Source of the DNA: Methyloceanibacter methanicus | Lineage (GTDB): Bacteria > Pseudomonadota > Alphaproteobacteria > Rhizobiales > Methyloligellaceae | Assembly (NCBI RefSeq): GCF_001723285.1 | Contig: NZ_LPWG01000014.1 | Span: forward strand, 124,001-188,000 | Direction: 5' to 3' | Length of the DNA: 64,000 nucleotides | In this document: in pieces, positions 58,925 to 64,000 of the stretch | Layout of the letters: each line of letters begins with the position of its first letter | Numbering within the stretch: the first letter of the stretch is position 1 | Notes under the pieces: generated by a model | Told to the model about the DNA's origin: nothing | The model's database searches: none | Seen by the model: the letters and a program-made list of their open reading frames with translations, nothing else | Position numbers and translations under genes: made by a program

Positions 58925-59938
58925 CTAGTCCTTCTTTTCGAGATGGCCGCCGAATTCGAAGCGCATGGCCGACATCAGCTTGTCGGCGAACTCGGCGTTG
59001 CCGCGCGAGGCGAAGCGCGAGAACAGCGCCGATGAGATGACGGGCGCGGGCACGCCTTCGTCGATGGCGGCGAGCAAGGTCCAGCGGCCTTCGCCGGAGT
59101 CCGACACGCGGCCTTCGAAATTGGCGAGGTCCGGGCTCTTGCGCAGGGCGCTTGCGGTCAGGTCCAGAAGCCACGACCCGATCACGCTGCCGCGCCGCCA
59201 GACTTCCGCGACCTCGGGCAGGTTGATGTCGTACTGATAATATTCCGGGTTGCGGAGCGGCGTCGTCTCGGCGTCCGTGGTGCGCTCCGTCTTGCCGATA
59301 TTGCCGTGGTGCAGAATGTTCAGGCCTTCGGCATACGCGGCCATGATCCCGTATTCGATGCCGTTATGCACCATCTTCACGTAATGGCCCGCGCCGTTCG
59401 GTCCGCAATGGAGGTAGCCGTTCTCGGCCGGTGAGGCCTCGCCCGTGGCGCCCTGCGTGCGGGGCGCTTCGCCGACGCCTGGCGCCAAGGTCTTGAAGAT
59501 GGGATCGAGACGGGCAACCACCTCGTCCTCGCCGCCGATCATCATGCAATAGCCGCGTTCGAGACCCCACACGCCGCCGCTGACGCCGACATCCACGTAA
59601 TGAATGCCCTTGTCCTTCAGTTCGCCGGCCCGGCGGATGTCGTCGTGGTAGTAGGAGTTGCCGCCGTCGATGACGATGTCGCCCGCCTCCAGCAGCGGGA
59701 CCAGTTCGGCGATGACCGCATCCACGGCGCCGGCCGGCACCATCATCCACACGGCGCGGGGCTTATCGAGGCCGTTCACGAACGTCTCCAAATCGGTCGA
59801 GCCCTTGGCGCCCTTGTCGATCAGTCCCTGCACCGCCTCGGCGTGGGTGTCGAAGACGTGGCAATCGTGTCCCGCCTTCATGGCGCGAACGACCATGTTG
59901 GCGCCCATCCGGCCGAGGCCGATCATGCCGAGTTGCAT
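58925..59938 (-). CDS. gnd: 6-phosphogluconate dehydrogenase, short NAD-type (GndA-like)
   Basis: Oxidatively decarboxylates 6-phosphogluconate to ribulose 5-phosphate. The 337-residue short form has the Rossmann motif GLGRMGANMV, Asp at the end of the second strand (HVFDTHAEAV), which favours NAD+ over NADP+, DGGNSYYHDD, and KMVHNGIEYGIM with the catalytic Lys. The cofactor preference is inferred from that Asp and the short length. Lies between tkt and zwf. Confidence 0.93.
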   Translation of the reverse strand: MQLGMIGLGRMGANMVVRAMKAGHDCHVFDTHAEAVQGLIDKGAKGSTDLETFVNGLDKPRAVWMMVPAGAVDAVIAELVPLLEAGDIVIDGGNSYYHDDIRRAGELKDKGIHYVDVGVSGGVWGLERGYCMMIGGEDEVVARLDPIFKTLAPGVGEAPRTQGATGEASPAENGYLHCGPNGAGHYVKMVHNGIEYGIMAAYAEGLNILHHGNIGKTERTTDAETTPLRNPEYYQYDINLPEVAEVWRRGSVIGSWLLDLTASALRKSPDLANFEGRVSDSGEGRWTLLAAIDEGVPAPVISSALFSRFASRGNAEFADKLMSAMRFEFGGHLEKKD

Positions 59939-60002
59939 TGTCTGTCTCCTCGATTCGCAACTTCAAAACCAAGCGCCCCGGTCGGGTGGCGCGCGACAGT
60001 CA

Positions 60003-62081
60003 CTATCGTCCCAATGTCCTCTTCGCGGCCTCGGCGACCTTCTCCGGCGTGAAGCCGAAATGCTCCGAAACGACCTTGAGCGGCGCCGACAAGCCGAACG
60101 TGTTCATGCCGAGCACGATGCCCCCGGCGCCCGCGTACCGGTCCCAGCCGAGCGGAGAGGCTTCCTCGACCGTGACCCTGGCAGCGATCTCCGGCGGCAG
60201 CACCGCGTTCCGGTAGTCTTCCGGCTGCTCCTCGAACAATTCGCGGCAGGGCATCGACACGACGCGCGCGGCGATGTTGTCTTTCGCCAGCAGGTCGCGC
60301 GCGGCGACGCACAGCGCGACTTCGCTGCCCGTTCCGATCAGGATCACGTCGGGCTTGCCGTCCGGCGCATCGGCCAGCACGTAGGCGCCTTTCGCCACGC
60401 CCGAAGCGGGCGCATAGGTGCTGCGGTCGAAAATCGGCACCGCCTGCCGGGTCAGGACGAGGGCGACGGGCCGGTTCTTGTGCGGCAGGACGAGGCGATA
60501 GGCTTCCGCCGTTTCGTTCGCGTCCGCCGGCCGGATGACCACGAGGCCCGGCATGGCCCGCAACGAGGCCAGTTGCTCGACCGGCTGATGGGTCGGGCCG
60601 TCCTGGCCGAGGCTGATGGAATCGTGGGTCCAGATGTGGAGCACGGGAAGATCCATCAGCGAGGCGAGGCGGATGGCGCCGCGCGCATAGTCCGTGAAGA
60701 TGAGGTAGCAGGAATCGTAGGCGCGCAGGCCCGACAGCACCATGCCATTGACCAGGGCACACATGGCGTGCTCGCGAATGCCGTAGCGCAGGTTGTTGCC
60801 GCTATAGTCGCCGAGTTCGCCGTAAGGCTGGAACTCGCCCGCATCGGGATAGTCGAGGATGACTTTGGTGCTGCCCGCCACGTCCGCCGCGCCGCCGACG
60901 ATCCAGGGCACCTTCGCGGCGATCGCGTTCAGCACCTTGCCGGAGGCTTCGCGCGTGGCGATGCCGGTGGCGTCCGCGTCGAACGTGGGAATGTCGGCGT
61001 CCCAGCCTTCGGGGAGGTCGCGGCCGCCGATCAGCGCGATCTGCTTGGCCTCGTCGGGATGGGCGCGTCCGTATTCGGCGAACAGCGCGTCCCACTTGGC
61101 GCGCGCGTCCGCGCCGCGGCGTCCCATGTGCGACGCGAAATGCTTGCGCACACCCTCGGGCACCACGAAGACCTTGTCGGGGTCGAAGCCGAGAAACTCC
61201 TTGGTGCGGCGCACCTCCTCCGGGCCCAGCGGTTCGCCATGGGCCGATGGCGTGTCGTGCTTCTCGGGCGAACCGTAGCCGATATGGCTGTGCACGACGA
61301 TGATCGTCGGCGCATCGTCCGTGGCCAGAAATTCGTTCAAGGCGCCGGCGAGCGCTTCAATGTCGTTCGCGTCCTCGACCTGGACGACGTGCCAGCCATA
61401 GGCTTCGAAGCGTTTGGCCACATCCTCTGTGAAGGTGATGTTCGTGTGACCGTCAATAGTCACGTTGTTGTTGTCGAAGATCCAGCACAGGTTCGACAGC
61501 TTGAGATGTCCGGCGACGGAGGCCGCCTCGCTGCCGACGCCCTCCATGAGGCATCCTTCGCCGCATAGGGCGTAGACATTGTAATCGAAGAGCTCGAAGT
61601 CGGGCTTGTTGTAGGTGGCGGCCAGCCATTTGCCGGCCATGGCCATGCCGACGCTGGTGGCGATGCCTTGGCCCAGCGGGCCGGTGGTGGATTCCACGCC
61701 GGTCGTCCAGCCATATTCAGGGTGCCCCGGGCAGCGGCTGCCGTCCTCGCGGAAGCTCTCGATATCGGCGAGGGTGACGGCGTCCCCGTCTTGTTTCTGG
61801 TAGGCCGTGTCCGCCGCTTTGATTCCTGCGAGATGAATCAGGCTGTACAGCAGCATCGAGGCGTGGCCGGACGACAGCACGAAGCGGTCGCGGTTGATCC
61901 AGTGCGGGGTCTTCGGGTCGTAGCGCAGAAACTGCTGCCACAGCGTATAGGCGACCGGCGCGGCATCCATGGCCGTTCCCGGATGTCCGGAGTTCGCCTT
62001 CTGAATGGCGTCGATCGAGAGGGTCCGGATCGTATTGATCGCGAGCTCGTCGATCTTGTCTTGCGTCTGCGCCACCGCCAC
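60003..62081 (-). CDS. tkt: transketolase
   Basis: Thiamine-diphosphate enzyme moving two-carbon units in the pentose phosphate or Calvin-type rearrangements. The 692-residue protein has the His of ANSGHPGTAM, the ThDP motif GEGCLMEGVGSEAASVAGHL, IDGHTNIT, GIREHAMCALVNGM and HDSISLGQDGPTHQPVEQ. Start is GTG at 62081 with GGAGG upstream. First gene of the minus-strand pentose phosphate run; 64 bases precede gnd. Confidence 0.97.
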   Translation of the reverse strand: MAVAQTQDKIDELAINTIRTLSIDAIQKANSGHPGTAMDAAPVAYTLWQQFLRYDPKTPHWINRDRFVLSSGHASMLLYSLIHLAGIKAADTAYQKQDGDAVTLADIESFREDGSRCPGHPEYGWTTGVESTTGPLGQGIATSVGMAMAGKWLAATYNKPDFELFDYNVYALCGEGCLMEGVGSEAASVAGHLKLSNLCWIFDNNNVTIDGHTNITFTEDVAKRFEAYGWHVVQVEDANDIEALAGALNEFLATDDAPTIIVVHSHIGYGSPEKHDTPSAHGEPLGPEEVRRTKEFLGFDPDKVFVVPEGVRKHFASHMGRRGADARAKWDALFAEYGRAHPDEAKQIALIGGRDLPEGWDADIPTFDADATGIATREASGKVLNAIAAKVPWIVGGAADVAGSTKVILDYPDAGEFQPYGELGDYSGNNLRYGIREHAMCALVNGMVLSGLRAYDSCYLIFTDYARGAIRLASLMDLPVLHIWTHDSISLGQDGPTHQPVEQLASLRAMPGLVVIRPADANETAEAYRLVLPHKNRPVALVLTRQAVPIFDRSTYAPASGVAKGAYVLADAPDGKPDVILIGTGSEVALCVAARDLLAKDNIAARVVSMPCRELFEEQPEDYRNAVLPPEIAARVTVEEASPLGWDRYAGAGGIVLGMNTFGLSAPLKVVSEHFGFTPEKVAEAAKRTLGR

Positions 62082-62401
62082 CGAACCTCCCGGAATTCCC
62101 GTGCCTTCGTCGTTAGGAGCCCAAAGGCTTGCGCCAAAATCACAAACGCGGATGACACGCGGGTGAAGCCCACAGTCACCGCCCGTTCCAAGTCTTTGCG
62201 CCGATGACGGCCCCGAGACGACCGGAGCCGATACGCACAGTGTCCGCCAATGGCGTTTCGATCAAGTCTTAGAACTGACGTATGAGTTTTGTACGCGATT
62301 AATTTGCATAAGGCGGCAGGAAGCCTGGAGCGTGGTAAGCGGATCGCGCATCATGGCGCTTCTTCGGTCGATCAGGCAGGCTTGGACCAGAGGGATGCCC
62401 A
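62082..62401. other. divergent promoter region between tkt and the proton ATPase
   Basis: A 320-base region that should hold promoters for both directions. No clear -35/-10 pair, terminator or small gene was identified. Confidence 0.4.
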
Positions 62402-64000
62402 ATGGCTGACGCGACATCCGGCGCCAACACGCATTTGGAAACGACGCAATCGGGAAAGACGCAACCGGACCTGTCGAAACTCGACCTCGGCAAGCTCGAG
62501 ACGGCGCTCGGTACCGCGCCTAAGACGGGGCTGACCGGGGCCGAAGCGGAGAAGCGCCTGGCGCAATACGGCCCCAACGAGATCGCCGAGAAGTCCACCA
62601 GCCCGATCCTGAAGTTCCTGTCCTATTTCTGGGGGCCGATCCCCTGGATGATCGAAGCCGCCGCCATCCTTTCCGGTATCGTTCATCATTGGTCTGACTT
62701 CATCATCATCATGGTGCTGCTCCTGGCCAACGCCATTGTCGGCTTCTGGGAGGAGTTCCAGGCCGGCAACGCCATCGCTGCGCTGAAAGCCAAGCTTGCG
62801 CCCCATGCGCGGGTGAAGCGCGGCGGCGCCTGGTCCGACATGCCCGCGCGCCTCCTCGTGCCGGGCGACATCGTCCGTTTGCGCCTCGGCGACATCGTTC
62901 CGGCCGATTCCCGCTCGCTCGGCCCCGACGCCGTCGAGGTCGACCAAGCCGCGCTGACCGGCGAGTCGCTGCCCGTCTCGAAGGGAACCGGCGAGGTCCT
63001 CTATTCGGGCGCCATTTTGCGCCAGGGCGAGACGGATGCGCTCGTTTACGCCACGGGCGGCGACACGTTCTTCGGCAAGACCGCCGCGCTCGTGCAGGAG
63101 GCCCACACGACGAGCCACTTCCAGAAAGCGGTGATGAAGATCGGCGACTATCTGATCGTCATCGCCATCGCGCTGGTTACGCTGATTTTCGCGGTCGCCC
63201 TGTTCCGGGGCGACGCCGTGATGGAGACGCTGCAATTCGCGCTTGTCCTGACGGTCGCGGCCATCCCCGTGGCCATGCCGGCCGTGCTCTCCGTGACCAT
63301 GGCCGTCGGCGCGCGGCGGCTTGCGGCCCGTCAGGCCATCGTCAGCCGGCTCGCGGCCATCGAGGAACTCGCGGGTGTCGACGTTCTGTGCTCGGACAAG
63401 ACGGGCACGCTGACCCAGAACAAGCTCACCCTCGGCGATCCCATCTCCGTCGGGGGCGCCAGCCAGGACGATCTGGTGTTGGATGGCGCGCTCGCCTCCC
63501 GGGCCGAGGATCAGGACACGATCGACATGGCGGTCATCGACGGCGTGAAGGACAAGGCCGCGCTCGGGGCCTTTTCCGTCACCCACTATCAGCCTTTCGA
63601 CCCCGTCCACAAACGCACCGAGGCCACGGTCACGGACAAGGCCGGCAACGCCTTCAAAGTCACCAAGGGCGCGGTCCAGGTGGTCCTGGCCCTGTCGAAG
63701 AATGCGGACGCCGTCAAAGCCGATGTCGACAAGGCGACCGAAGCGCTGGCGAAGCGCGGCTACCGCGCGCTCGGCGTGGCGAAGGCCTCGGGCGATGGGG
63801 ACTGGGAGTTCCTCGGCGTGCTGCCGCTCTACGATCCGCCGCGCCCGTCGTCCAAGGACATGATCGCGCAAGCCGAGGCGCTCGGCATCGACGTGAAGAT
63901 GATCACGGGCGACCAGCTTGCCATCGCCAAGGAGATCGCGAGCCAGCTCGGGCTCGGCACGGATATTCTCGATGCCAGCCAGTTCGGCGACACCAAGGCC
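62402..64000 (+). CDS. PMA-type plasma-membrane proton-translocating P-type ATPase (partial, 3' end outside window)
   Basis: A P3A-type H+-ATPase, 533 residues visible. Present are the actuator TGE loop (VDQAALTGESLPVSKG), the membrane helix with TVAAIPVAMPAVLSVTMAVGA, phosphorylated Asp332 in CSDKTGTLTQNKL, the nucleotide-domain KGA (VTKGAVQVVL) and the start of MITGDQLAIA. The CPx motif of metal pumps is absent (PVAMP instead) and the protein is like fungal/plant PMA pumps and archaeal relatives. GAGGG precedes the ATG. The frame stays open to the window end, so the hinge and last helices are missing only by truncation. Confidence 0.93.
   Translation, partial: MADATSGANTHLETTQSGKTQPDLSKLDLGKLETALGTAPKTGLTGAEAEKRLAQYGPNEIAEKSTSPILKFLSYFWGPIPWMIEAAAILSGIVHHWSDFIIIMVLLLANAIVGFWEEFQAGNAIAALKAKLAPHARVKRGGAWSDMPARLLVPGDIVRLRLGDIVPADSRSLGPDAVEVDQAALTGESLPVSKGTGEVLYSGAILRQGETDALVYATGGDTFFGKTAALVQEAHTTSHFQKAVMKIGDYLIVIAIALVTLIFAVALFRGDAVMETLQFALVLTVAAIPVAMPAVLSVTMAVGARRLAARQAIVSRLAAIEELAGVDVLCSDKTGTLTQNKLTLGDPISVGGASQDDLVLDGALASRAEDQDTIDMAVIDGVKDKAALGAFSVTHYQPFDPVHKRTEATVTDKAGNAFKVTKGAVQVVLALSKNADAVKADVDKATEALAKRGYRALGVAKASGDGDWEFLGVLPLYDPPRPSSKDMIAQAEALGIDVKMITGDQLAIAKEIASQLGLGTDILDASQFGDTKA

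Noticed and set aside
62372-63871. 499-codon minus-strand open frame at the window end.
   Set aside because: It is the antisense of the plus-strand PMA-type ATPase at 62402-64000, which has all the P-type ATPase motifs.
1-64000. Search for CRISPR arrays, tRNA/rRNA genes, insertion sequences, prophage or defence systems.
   Set aside because: No spaced repeats, tRNA cloverleaf, transposase or phage-like gene was recognised by reading; a tool search could still find a small ncRNA.

Overview
The window comes from a GC-rich alphaproteobacterial methylotroph, most likely a member of the Hyphomicrobiales. Two things point there: a calcium-type PQQ methanol dehydrogenase operon in the order mxaFJGIRSACKLD, and a rhizobial-style FixLJ-FixK oxygen cascade next to a complete cbb3 oxidase (ccoNOQP-GHIS) cluster. 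Methyloceanibacter-, Methyloligella- or Hyphomicrobium-like genera are plausible, but the genus cannot be fixed from sequence alone.

Layout: 79-11091 is the methanol oxidation operon (enzyme subunits, cytochrome cL, the MoxR/VWA maturation set and MxaD), followed on the same strand by a YVTN beta-propeller and a trypsin-like protease (to 13002) in the positions where mxaE/mxaH lie in other methylotrophs. 12986-14347 holds two small secreted unknowns. 14501-18346 is the regulatory block fixL-fixJ-receiver-fixK-cytochrome c. 18570-26426 is ccoNOQPGHIS. 26442-30979 holds an AlkB-like membrane di-iron oxygenase, a short-chain dehydrogenase and an MMPL/RND exporter. 31498-32804 encodes a two-subunit CoA-transferase. 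34113-36359 is serA-serB, the phosphorylated serine pathway. 36498-44653 is mostly envelope and unknown genes (coiled-coil protein, TetR, TPR protein, DUF937 protein, L,D-transpeptidase). 44662-47841 carries an acyl-CoA ligase and a membrane-anchored glutamate-synthase-like flavoprotein. 47850-62081 is a central-carbon block: glgB, a Crp-family regulator, pgl, rpe and the minus-strand run tkt-gnd-zwf-HAD-tal-pgi. A PMA-type proton ATPase starts at 62402 and runs off the end.

How it works together: methanol is oxidised in the periplasm by MxaFI and electrons pass to MxaG (cytochrome cL) and on to oxidases. The cbb3 oxidase, controlled by FixL/FixJ/FixK, supplies the low-oxygen terminal oxidase. 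Candidate FixK boxes precede the lone receiver gene, fixK and ccoN, and a FixJ-like box precedes fixK. The oxidative pentose phosphate cluster supplies NADPH/NADH and pentoses.

Data quality: at least 23 single-base indels (mostly missing bases) break or locally garble genes in 0.9-13.3 kb and 35-46 kb, including three compensated pairs (mxaF, mxaS, serA). The fix/cco and pentose-phosphate regions look clean. I treat the affected genes as intact genes with probable sequencing or assembly errors rather than as pseudogenes. No tRNA, rRNA, CRISPR array, insertion sequence or phage gene was recognised.
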